The notes under the pieces: model-generated
The model's input: only the letters and a program-made list of their open reading frames with translations
Databases searched by the model: none
Told to the model about the DNA's origin: nothing
DNA from: Gracilariopsis chorda
Lineage: Eukaryota > Rhodophyta > Florideophyceae > Gracilariales > Gracilariaceae
Direction: 5' to 3'
DNA length: 26,795 nucleotides
Assembly: GCA_003194525.1 (NCBI GenBank)
Contig: NBIV01000792.1
Span: 1-26,795 of the forward strand
Translations under genes and position numbers: made by a program
In this document: piece by piece, positions 1-7,648 of the stretch
How positions within the stretch are numbered: the first letter of the stretch is position 1
How the letters are laid out: every line of letters starts with the position of its first letter

Positions 1-856
1 ATACTCGCGCTATGTTCGTTCGATATTCAAATGGCCAATCTATTCCGAGTATTCACGTGCGTTTGGAATCGTAGCGCTCAGGAGTACAAATCTGACAGTT
101 TGCGGAACAAGGATGATTGATTCCTCCCACATGACCCCTCTTTCTTTGTCCCGCATATAGTGAACTGCATCAAAATAACTCAAGAGACCTCACGTACAAC
201 TTAAATTCCTCTGTAGAGCATGCTTCTGAGAGTTTTGGTAGTCATTACACGACAAGAGGTATTCTTGTTATCGTTGCATCCCCGGTCATCAGTCTAACAT
301 CACTAAATTCTGCTTCAAGTTCTCGATATTTCTGATTGCTGAGGGCTTTGATCGGCGACGTATACCTTACCTTTAGTTGTCTCTTCGTGCCATCGTATTC
401 CGTTATCGCTGTCTTCAATGCGTTCGTGTGTGCTGCAACCAGAACGCTCTCGTTCCGCTCTACCCCTTTTACAATTTCCCGCTCAAATGAATTCAATGAA
501 AGGGAATACTGCTTCGCCGGTTTCTCTGGCATCTTAAGCTCAGAAATGTTGTATTCTTTTTTGCAGTCTCCGCGAAGGAAAATGTCATGCTTACATGATG
601 TTTTTAGCATTGGTGGAGATTGCACAAGCTTGTCGGGCAGAACAGACGATCCTGTTGTTCCCGTCGATTCCACACGAAATGTTATACAACGTGGCATTGA
701 ACTAGTAGAGGGAAGTTTTGAAGACACCAATGCTGGCTCTTGTTCTTCACATGTGTGAACATCATTGCTCGAGTCCTTATCTGCAAGCCTTGGTTTCTTC
801 GAAACAACATGGGGATTGGCCCCGTTTAAACCTGTGCTATCTCTCTTATTTGACAT
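1..856 (-). pseudogene. MTR4: MTR4/SKI2-type exosome RNA helicase, N-terminal half, decayed (copy A)
   Basis: MTR4 is the DExH helicase that feeds RNA to the nuclear exosome (TRAMP complex). Read leftward from ATG 854-856: a Ser-rich, low-complexity N-terminus with a basic KKPR run, then the conserved CKHDIFLR stretch, then PAKQYSLSLNSFEREIV (family PAKEYPF.LD.FQREAI), a Walker A region, [14 protein letters not shown] (motif Ia) and LMTGDATI. The Walker A reads AHTNALKT where the family has AHTSAGKT, so the essential glycine is lost. A frameshift near 270 moves the reading to [17 protein letters not shown], followed by TAA and TGA stops, then [16 protein letters not shown] and [11 protein letters not shown], and a TAG in place of a conserved Trp. 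The helicase box DEIH is altered to DAVH. The fragment is cut by the window start. Several independent substitutions to stop make this a pseudogene, not a sequencing artefact. Confidence 0.9.
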
Positions 857-1976
857 AATTGGGGCGAAAGATGTGTTCTTAGGTTATCAATGGATGCCGA
901 TTGGACCGCAAAGTAGTTCTCTTCCCAGAATTCTCATCTTTGCTTCCCTATCGGCTGGCACCCGCTATATGCTCTACGGGTAGTATAAATTGAGGAGTAG
1001 GATTCGGCGGTGACCACGAGCGTGAGGTGGTTGGACCTCAAGCTATGTCGTAAAGTTAAGTTTGTTGAGCTTGTGCTCGTGCACTCCTCTCCTCTACAAC
1101 TACTTGCAGTATGAGGAACTCTTACGCTGTACGGAAAAGGGCCCCTACAGGATGCTAGGGACATAACAATAACCTCCAGCTTCGCAAGAAAGTGCTCACA
1201 AAAGCAACGAGGAAGTGCCGCAACAATTGCAGGTTCAAACTTTTGGAACTTAGCAAGATCTGAACGTCTGTTCACATCAACCGCGGATCAACCCTGCGGC
1301 TGTAGCCCCACTGTCATATCTCCAGTGCTATTGCACTGCACAACAGTTGCAATGATTCAATTAAAAAAAAAAGACAAAAAAACCTACGAGACAGGGGTGT
1401 AGAATTCTACGCATCTACCCGTGAATTGCTAGCTCTTCTCATGACGCCGCCGGCGGCGTTTCTCAACTACGTGTAGGACCGATTGTCGAGCGACCACAGC
1501 ATATCTCTATCGCCTGGAAAGTTCGAAACGAAACGACCACTGAAGTGCTCTCGTTGCTCTCATGGAAACATCGATATCAATGGTACCTTACATTTTTCAC
1601 GATACTCATTGCGATTTATTAAAAGGTTTCGGCGTTATGCACCAAAGGGATAAGATTTCTTCTCGAATGGGGCAGCAGAGATAGGTGTCACCAGTGCGGA
1701 AGCTAGAACGTCTATGCAAACATGATTATGATGATGATGGACTGCTCCTATCGTCGTCACAGTTTTAGATTTCTGCTTTGTTTGGGGTCTCGGGTCACTG
1801 CTATCATCTAGATATCGTATTCTCCAGGTGGTCCTGCAAGCAAGGTAGAGAAATGCGCGTGCCTCCGCGATCGCTTTCCATCTGAGCCGCTCACCGAAGC
1901 GCTATTTCATTAAATCCTCCGTGATTAAATCCTACGCCTGTGTCGGTTGTACTCCATCTTCTGCGTGCGCAAGTCC
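857..1976. other. Intergenic stretch between divergent MTR4 and NDUFA13 (copy A)
   Basis: A 113-codon minus-strand reading frame at 934-1275 is kept intact in copy B (17406-17747) but matches no family I know and has unremarkable composition. I do not call it a gene. An A-rich run sits near 1361-1382 (two bases longer in B). A perfect 16-bp palindrome lies at 1444-1459. From about 1440 onward the copies differ by many one-base indels. Nothing else recognised. Confidence 0.5.
1444..1459. repeat. Perfect 16-bp GC palindrome (copy A; 17920-17935 in B)
   Basis: ACGCCGCCGGCGGCGT is its own reverse complement. It lies in the intergenic region upstream of NDUFA13 and is unchanged in copy B although its surroundings are full of indels. 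Such a site could be a dimeric protein-binding site; no function can be assigned from sequence. Confidence 0.75.
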
Positions 1977-2640
1977 ATGCTGACGGCAATCGACCGCACG
2001 GCACAGACCAACTGCCGCAATTGAGTCCGTACGGACAGAGGTTGCTCCCAACGGCGGATATGCTCCTATCAACATAGCCAGAAATGTTCCCCGCTCAATC
2101 GGGCCTGCCGCCGGCCCACTCTGTTCGGAACCGCGCTGATCATTTCATACAGCTTCTATTGCATTAGTACTTTTTACATTAAGCGAAGATGTGTGATTTC
2201 ATGTGATTTCATCCGTCCAATAACACCTCCACATGTCTCAATCAATCTGACCCTGACTTGACCAACCCTGCTCTCTATTCGTGCTCAATTTTGTTTGGTA
2301 GGGATTTGCAACAAGAGAAGAAGAACATTCTTTTAGCGATCATTCCGTTTTTACAAGCTAAGGATGAAGCTCGTTTTGTAGCAAAGGTAAGTGTCAATCC
2401 CTGATTTATATGCTCGTACCGCCTCATGAAATCAGAGCAAAGACACTTAAGGAGCTCGCAATTCGTATCCAGTTCGTCCCTTCCTTGGTGTGTTCTTCTA
2501 TTTGTAGACAGAACAATACAGCAAATGGGAAGCAAACGTAATGGCGGATATCCCTAGCTGGAAGGTAGGGAAAAAAGGTGCAAAAGTTTAGGAGTTTCAT
2601 GCCTCCAGTTAGAGGAGAAGATCCGGTTTCTTACGATTAA
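1977..2640 (+). CDS. NDUFA13: NADH dehydrogenase 1 alpha subcomplex subunit 13 (GRIM-19), copy A
   Basis: NDUFA13 is a single-span membrane subunit of mitochondrial complex I. Exon 1 (ATG 1977-1979) carries the family N-terminus VAPNGGYAPINIARNVPRS (family PPPGGYGPI.YKRNLP.RG), followed by a hydrophobic segment GPLLFGTALIISYSFY and a basic end YIKRR. Exon 2, 2302-2386, gives DLQQEKKNILLAIIPFLQAK. A GTAAGT donor opens intron 2387-2507, which ends in a pyrimidine run and TTTGTAG and is phase 0. Exon 3 (2508-2640) begins TEQYSKWEANVM and holds ADIPSWKVGKKV (family VPDWKVGESV) and the stop TAA 2638-2640. The exon 1 donor near 2190 is not resolved. One extra A near 2570 breaks exon 3 here, and several indels scramble the N-terminus, whereas copy B is in frame in exon 3. 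I judge the real gene to be intact. Confidence 0.85.
2192..2211 (+). repeat. Tandem 10-bp duplication at the start of NDUFA13 intron 1
   Basis: TGTGATTTCA occurs twice back to back, right after the last codons of exon 1. The expected splice donor falls here, and the duplication offers two GTGATTTC positions; neither gives a clean phase with exon 2 as sequenced. The same pair is in copy B at about 18675-18694. Confidence 0.6.
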
Positions 2641-2790
2641 CGCTTGTACGAGAACAATAACCTTTAGCAGCAGGGTAAAGTAGCTTTCTCATGTTTCAAG
2701 ACAAAAGAGTGTCAATAGAATACATTCTATCAACCTTAATTCTATCACTGAACCAGAACACATGCAGATGAAACACGATACAGATGTAGT

Positions 2791-4423
2791 ATGAAAGTAG
2801 CACTGTCTACGTCGCGTTTCAAACAGCGAAAGTCTTCAAAAGCGTGTTCAGAAGTACCGGTGGCTGCACTTCTGCTCCCTCGCCCCACTAGACTGACGTG
2901 TTCTTCGCAGAATCCAGCGTTATCGCGATGTGCTCCCAGAGAATCCCCGGCCTACTTCAATCGTGTGCTTTTCTCACATTCCTGGGCTTTGCAAACTCAC
3001 AGTTCAAGCGAGCCACAAATGTTCAAGCGTTGTAGCAGTACCCGCGTCACCTCTCTGTCCGAAGTCGAGATGCATTGGTTGTGTGTTCGCAGCATACAGC
3101 AGTGCTCATAGTCCCCACAGGTGTTGGGGGTGCCATCGGCGGGTACGCTAGCGATTCACTTCCGGCTGCAAGACTTCCCCCACGCGTCACTGACACGCTC
3201 ATTATTCACTCGGATGTTCTGAAAGGCGCACTAATGTATTGGCCAATCTCCAATGCGTTATACGTGGAAGGATACGCTCTTGATCGATTTGCTTGTGGAG
3301 AAATGGGTCCCAGCCCCAGTGTCATCTACATCAAATCGTCTCAGAATAGTACTTGATTCAGGCAGGCCCGAAGAGACCATCCTTCGCCATAGATACACCG
3401 CAGATGCTGCCCGTGCTACATTAGGCTTGGATATCACGCACCGCACAACAACGTATTTTGACAATTATTTGTCAAAATAGCGTCATCGAAGGGAGGCGCT
3501 TCATGGGGGATTACCGCTGATTCAGCGGCTTTGTTGCTTTCAGTCCAGCACCTCGAAAAGCATAGCTGTCAGGCTATAGCAGTTGTTTCCCAATTTTCTG
3601 AGGAAGATCATGTACAACTCGCAAACTACCGATCTGGAAACGCAGTTGATGCGAATTCTGGTGCAGAAGCAGTGATCAGCCATCTTGTAACTCGAAAGTT
3701 CCACCTAACATGTGCGCATTCTCCACCACTTCAACCGCTGCAAGCAGATGACAGCGTTTCACCAAAGTCAGCAGCGGAAGAGCTTGGCTATACAGTTTTG
3801 TCCAGCGTGCTTGTTGAGCTTTCTCGAGCACCTCATCTGGTTTCCAACAATCGGACGGACGTAGATTCTTCAGTTACTACGGCGGCGAATGTAGCCCTGC
3901 AGTGGTGAGGCTACCCAGTAGAGCCGACATGATGGTGATTGCGGTTAACGAAAATATCACAACGCTCGTTGTCAGAGCATCAAGTGCAGGAATTGATGAC
4001 TCAACGCTAGTTTATGCGAGAAGTTACGCTGACGCTGCTGGCCTAGTCGCACCACACAGGGCCCGTATAACTATCTCCTCGCTTCAAACATCTGTAGCTC
4101 TTTTAAAGATTCATCCAATAACAGCGCCTTCCACGGATAATGCCTTGCTTCGCACTTTTGACACAATACAACGTAGAACAAACTCAGTCCCTCTGCAGCA
4201 ATCCGCGGATAAGATAAATTCAACTTCTTGCATCGCGTATGGCAAGAGACAAAACAGGCTCATCACGAATTTGGTGCGCCCTGATCGCAATCTCCTAGCG
4301 ACTAACTTTAGAACAAGAAGATCAGAATACGCAACTCCACCAAGGAAACCATCGAGGTGCCCGAAGCGCTCTATTCTTGAACCCGGAGACAGACCCGTTC
4401 CAAAGTTCATGATCACAATTTAA
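2791..4423 (+). pseudogene. DUF3326 family protein, frame-disrupted (copy A)
   Basis: DUF3326 proteins (about 340-380 residues, cyanobacteria and algae) have no established function. Family blocks run in order through three frames. From about 3102: VLIVPTGVGGAIGGYA, SLPAARL, MYWPISNALYVEGYALDRFA (frame 3). Then RIVLDSGRPEE and YTADAARATLGLDI (frame 1, ends TAG 3478). Then GGASWGIT, CQAIAVVSQF, GAEAVISHLVTRKF, CAHSPPLQPL, SPKSAAEELGYTVL, LVELSRAPHLV (frame 3, ends 3908). Then VIAVNENITTL and YADAAGLVAPHRARI (frame 2, to 4423). About 100 further codons after the family end are open but unfamiliar. The 2791-3100 stretch (Ser/Arg-rich, another frame) could be a transit peptide. All frame changes recur unchanged in copy B, so they predate the duplication or share one error source. 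Confidence 0.9.
3454..3479. repeat. Perfect 10-bp inverted repeat inside the DUF3326 remnant (copy A; 19937-19962 in B)
   Basis: TATTTTGACA, then a 6-nt spacer ATTATT, then TGTCAAAATA: ten of ten bases pair. It sits exactly where the DUF3326 frame is lost (the TAG at 3478-3480 is in the right arm) and where the family's conserved stretch before GASWG is not recognisable. It may be a remnant of an inserted element or a local template-switch event. Confidence 0.8.
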
Positions 4424-5034
4424 GCCAAAGACTAAAGTCCTTTTCGCGCACGTGGGCCCAACAGCTCTTTGTGAAGGGCGCGGATGACAGAAAAAGAAAC
4501 GGTGCGTTGCATCCGTGTATACTGATAGCTGTTGAACTATTTCGCATGCCGATCGGTCAGGGGTTGGTAGATGGTGGTGAAGAAATGTTTCAGTCCTGAG
4601 ACTCGGCAGAAGTGTTGGCAAACATCGAGGTGAATTGGGAATCACTGTCCGTGTGGAGATAAGGCGGCAGTCAATACCAAACAAGTGCGCTCCGGGGTCT
4701 ACGTACATACTACGGCTCAAAAGCTTTCGAGAACAAAAAGCAAACTAATGAATTTGGAATTCTTTCCTGCTTGGCGGAAGAAGAGCACACGAATAATCGC
4801 AAGACTTTTCGTTCGGCTCTAAGCAACGGGGGCATAGTGAAGGGGTGGGTGACATTACTGATCACCACTTGGCATGGCTTAGCGGAGAACAAGTGGGTGG
4901 CAGTCAGCAGGAACTTAGGGCACAAAGCTGACGCGTTTGAGGATGTATCGTTTGCGCGAAAAGAAGACACACAAGTCCTGAAACGAGCTCTACGAATGTT
5001 TCGAGACGAGACCGCATTCAAAACGAGTCACTAA
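4416..5034 (+). pseudogene. Unrecognised protein-coding remnant (copy A)
   Basis: One plus-strand frame can be followed over about 200 codons with few stops: VLFAHVAQQLFVKGADD (read without the extra G that copy A has at about 4454), CILIAVELFRMPIGQG, a TGA near 4599, VLANIEVNWESLSVW, a TAA near 4661, then an open stretch to TAA 5032-5034 containing ALSNGGIVKGWVTLLITTWH and LGHKADAFEDVSFARKEDTQ. The last 87 codons (4771-5034) are fully open and unchanged in copy B. Composition (Trp, balanced charge) is protein-like. I do not recognise the family. It lies 3' of the DUF3326 remnant on the same strand and could even be a former extension of it. Confidence 0.45.
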
Positions 5035-5046
5035 CTAAAGTGACTC
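5025..5046. repeat. 8-bp hairpin spanning a stop codon (copy A; 21507-21528 in B)
   Basis: GAGTCACT, loop AACTAA, AGTGACTC. All eight pairs are perfect and the stop codon of the preceding open frame (5032-5034) lies at the arm-loop border. It precedes the much larger hairpin at 5094-5138 by about 50 nt. Confidence 0.7.
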
Positions 5047-5279
5047 CCATCACTATAACACAGTCTCCTGGTGACGAAAAACGGTTTCTTGGAGGTGGGA
5101 GTGAACTGCAGCCCTCCGGGCTGCACTTCACTTCCACCACGAGCCTGCCATTTCTAGATATAATAGTAAAGCAGAATCCGAAAAAACGCAGCGGCATTTC
5201 TGAATACAGAGCTATCTGCAAAACTCTCGGCATTGGTGATGAAAAGAATGAATTTGGTAGCGTCGAGATGCTATGCTAG
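5040..5279 (+). other. Short open frame carrying the hairpin; coding status doubtful
   Basis: It opens at an ATG six bases past the preceding stop and includes FLGGGSELQPSGLHFTSTTS over the hairpin, ending TAG 5277-5279. In copy B an extra A in the run near 21662 breaks it. Downstream to about 5600 other plus-strand frames look protein-like in pieces (for example MARIHDVVKLEKTDDMI around 5430-5480, then a TGA), so this may be further decayed coding sequence. No family recognised. Confidence 0.25.
5094..5138 (+). ncRNA. Long near-perfect hairpin, small-RNA-like (copy A)
   Basis: Bases 5094-5114 pair with 5118-5138 around a 3-nt loop (TCC): 19 Watson-Crick pairs, one G-U (5099-5133) and one C-C mismatch (5106-5126). 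The apical part, TGCAGCCC TCC GGGCTGCA, is perfect. The element is within a 79-codon frame (5040-5279) that I cannot recognise, so it could also be structured mRNA or the scar of an inverted insertion. The feature type is provisional: the sequence shows the fold, not that an RNA is made. Confidence 0.5.
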
Positions 5280-6620
5280 TCCTGAAGTGTAAGAACGGGC
5301 GTCGTGGAGCCAGACCTAGGCAGCGGAAGATCTCGAGTTTTTCTGACAAATACAATCTCAGGATGAGAGTGACACTGTCAAACTAGAACTACCACTGGGC
5401 CGAGAGCGACTCTTTATCAGGCAGCTTCACGCTGCATGGCCAGGATTCATGATGTTGTAAAACTCGAAAAAACAGATGATATGATATGAGGGCTTGATCA
5501 CCAAACGAGGCTTGAATGCGAGAGAAAGTTGAGAAGGAGCGATACGTCCTTGAAGGACTCGTGTCTGCATTTAAGTAGAAAGCGTTACCATTTTCGGAGT
5601 ACGTTTGGTGCGGAAACGGATTGCACGTGAGCGCGTTGAGCTGGAGCGTTCGGCATGTTACCAATGATGGCCAGGGTAAATATCGGTCACGTGAGCATTA
5701 CACTTAGGGTCAGAGCAGAGGCGTTGGGCAATGCGACGGGTGTGATGTTGGTGCGTGGCAAGGTACTAACTCTCAACCCACCACCTGGCACGTAGTGAGT
5801 TGAGAGACCGACCGCGGGGTGTCACGTGAATCTTGAGACAACGCGTCTTGTAATCTCTACGTAGGTGCATCACAAGCGCGGTACGGCTGAAGCAAGGCTG
5901 CCGGAGAGAGATTGCCGACAGCGCAAAAGCTGTGGTATCTACATGTTTCCGGGAGAATGCACCGAAACAGGCGCCATCGGTGCGGTAACATTCGTAGTCG
6001 ATAATCAGCAATACGCGACCGAAAGTGCTGACACACAGGTGAACTCGAACACAGTGCCGCTTGGCATGTCAATAGCCGTCACTCTCTCTCGCCAGCGGGC
6101 GGCGATCACATTTTCCTTTTTCAGCCGGCTTGAAAAGCGGTCAAAACGACGCCTTAAGGCAGCCGCGCCAAGGACAGTGCCGGTACGAAACCGACGCTGT
6201 CACATACGCAGCAGAAATAAGTGTTGGAGGAGGAGCAAGCCCGCCCGTCCATTCAAAAAGTTACAGCCCGTCACCGACACTCTCCCCCCCCCCTCCCTCC
6301 ATCCAGCGAGCCGTTCGCACGCGTTGTACGCACGCTCTCTGGACGTGGCACAACGCGCCACGAACAGCGCACCCCCCGCCACGTGCTCCGGTACCGCACC
6401 CAAACTAACGCGAAAAACAGCATCCGCACGCGAAACGAACGTACCTTCGCACCACCAGCTTCCGTACTTAAAAGAGCGCGCGCCGGCACCGCTCTGCTTC
6501 GCCGCCCCACCTCTCTTCGAAAACGAAGGAAGGCAGAACCTGTGACCCTTCCCATCACCAACTCCGCTTGCACCTCCATCGCTGCAACAACAGCAATACC
6601 GGCTCAATCTCTGGCTCGCA
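5280..6620. other. Stretch without an assignable gene; promoter-like right half (copy A)
   Basis: The left half has scattered protein-like pieces but no sustained frame. An inverted repeat CTCTCAAC (5770-5777) / GTTGAGAG (5799-5806) is kept in copy B (22253-22260 / 22282-22289). From about 6100 the sequence becomes GC- and CpG-rich, with a C/T tract at about 6281-6304 and an AT-rich CTTAAAAG near 6469 just before GCGCGCG, as in a promoter and 5' leader of the gene that follows. The long open frames over this part (226 codons from 5865, 327 from 6221) overlap one another in different frames with no recognisable domain, which fits GC-rich non-coding DNA. Confidence 0.5.
6281..6304. promoter_or_regulatory. 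C/T-rich tract upstream of the uncharacterised gene
   Basis: A run of ten C inside CTCTC...CTCCCTCC on the plus strand, kept in copy B (about 22764-22787). Homopurine-homopyrimidine tracts of this kind are common in algal and other eukaryotic promoters and can form triplex structures. The promoter role is inferred from its position before the CTTAAAAG motif and the first plausible ATG at 6624. Confidence 0.3.
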
Positions 6621-6778
6621 CAAATGAACGTGTGCCCCCCGGCCCCGAGGGCTCACGTGGTCATCAGCCTTCTCCGAAGTACACTCCGCAGCACCCTCAG
6701 CAACACCCGCCGCGGCGCCCTCCGCAGCACCGGACGTACCACACAGCGCCAGACCCAAGCATTCTGCCGCCCATGTTC

Positions 6779-7320
6779 TCTCAAAATGACCATTTCCAGC
6801 ACCAGTCTGCTCAGCGCCAGCCTGTTCAGCTTCACGTAACGGTCGTGCAGCCTTATTTTCAAAACTGTTGTACGTTCAATGGCTCACCAATCCCTCCGCC
6901 CAACTCCCTTTCTACCTCTCTTTTGCTAGTTGCTGACCAAAAGGTTTTCTTTTCTTCGTTCTCTCAAAATGACCATCCTAAGCACCAGTCTGCTCAGCAC
7001 CAGCCTGTTCAGCTTCACGTAACGGTCGTGCAGCCTTATTTTCAAAACTGTTGTACGTTCAATGGCTCACCAATCCCTCCGCCCAACTCCCTTTCTACCT
7101 CTCTTTTGCTAGTTGCTGACCAAAAGGTTTCTTTTCTTCGTTTGCTCAAAATGACCATTTCCAGTACCAGTCTGCTCAGCACCAGCCTGTTCAGCTTCAC
7201 GTAACGGGCGTGCAGCCTTATGTTCAAAACTGTTGTACGTTCAATGGCTCACCAATCCCTCCGCCCCACCCCCTTTCTACCTCTCTTTTGCCAGCTGCTG
7301 ACAAATAAGATATTCTTTTT
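6779..7320 (+). repeat. 182-bp tandem repeat, three units, with splice-like signals (copy A)
   Basis: TCAAAATGAC occurs at 6781, 6963 and 7146, giving periods of 182 and 183. The third unit diverges after CTGCTGAC near 7302. Each unit has an AG, then a 36-nt block (6800-6835, 6983-7018, 7165-7200), then GTAACG. After each GTAACG come about 90 nt, then TTGCTGAC or CTGCTGAC (branch-point-like), a T-rich tract and the next AG; the last AG is at 7339-7340 after CTTACACAC. This looks like a 36-nt exon plus its intron (147, 146 and 140 nt) copied three times. In one frame the 36-nt block reads HQSAQHQPVQLH. It is equally open as uninterrupted coding sequence, so splicing is an inference. Confidence 0.8.
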
Positions 7321-7648
7321 TTTCGTTTCCTTACACACAGACACCTTCAACTTTCACTCCAGCTGCACCGTAAATCTAACCTTTGCTGACGGAGAGGGCT
7401 TAACTCGAGTCACGTCCTGCCCACAGTCGGGCAATAGAGCCCCTGCCCCCGCGCCAGTTAACCCCATACCGCCCGTGGCGCCTGTGCATCCGGCTGGCCG
7501 CACGTCTCACCGTGCTCCAACCCTCCAATACGCCCCTGAACAGCGGCCTCCACAGGCCCCCGGTACATTGGCGTCCGTGCCCTCTCTACCTCGGTCTTCG
7601 CCACTGACGGAACAACCCTGCAAACGCAGCCGTCCGTCCGCACGCACA

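Noticed and set aside
934..1275. 113-codon minus-strand frame upstream of MTR4, identical in B
   Set aside because: Identity follows from the recent duplication. There is no recognisable domain and its composition is not protein-like enough for a call.
5865..6545. 226-codon plus-strand frame, kept in copy B, as a gene
   Set aside because: Its right half is GC-rich promoter-like DNA where several frames on both strands are open at once. It has low-complexity Arg/Pro/Ala composition and no domain.
6221..7204. 327-codon frame running through the tandem repeats as one protein
   Set aside because: It depends on a C-run length (6636-6641) that differs in copy B, and it passes through the splice-like spacers. 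In B the corresponding frame ends differently. Only the 36-nt blocks are good coding candidates.
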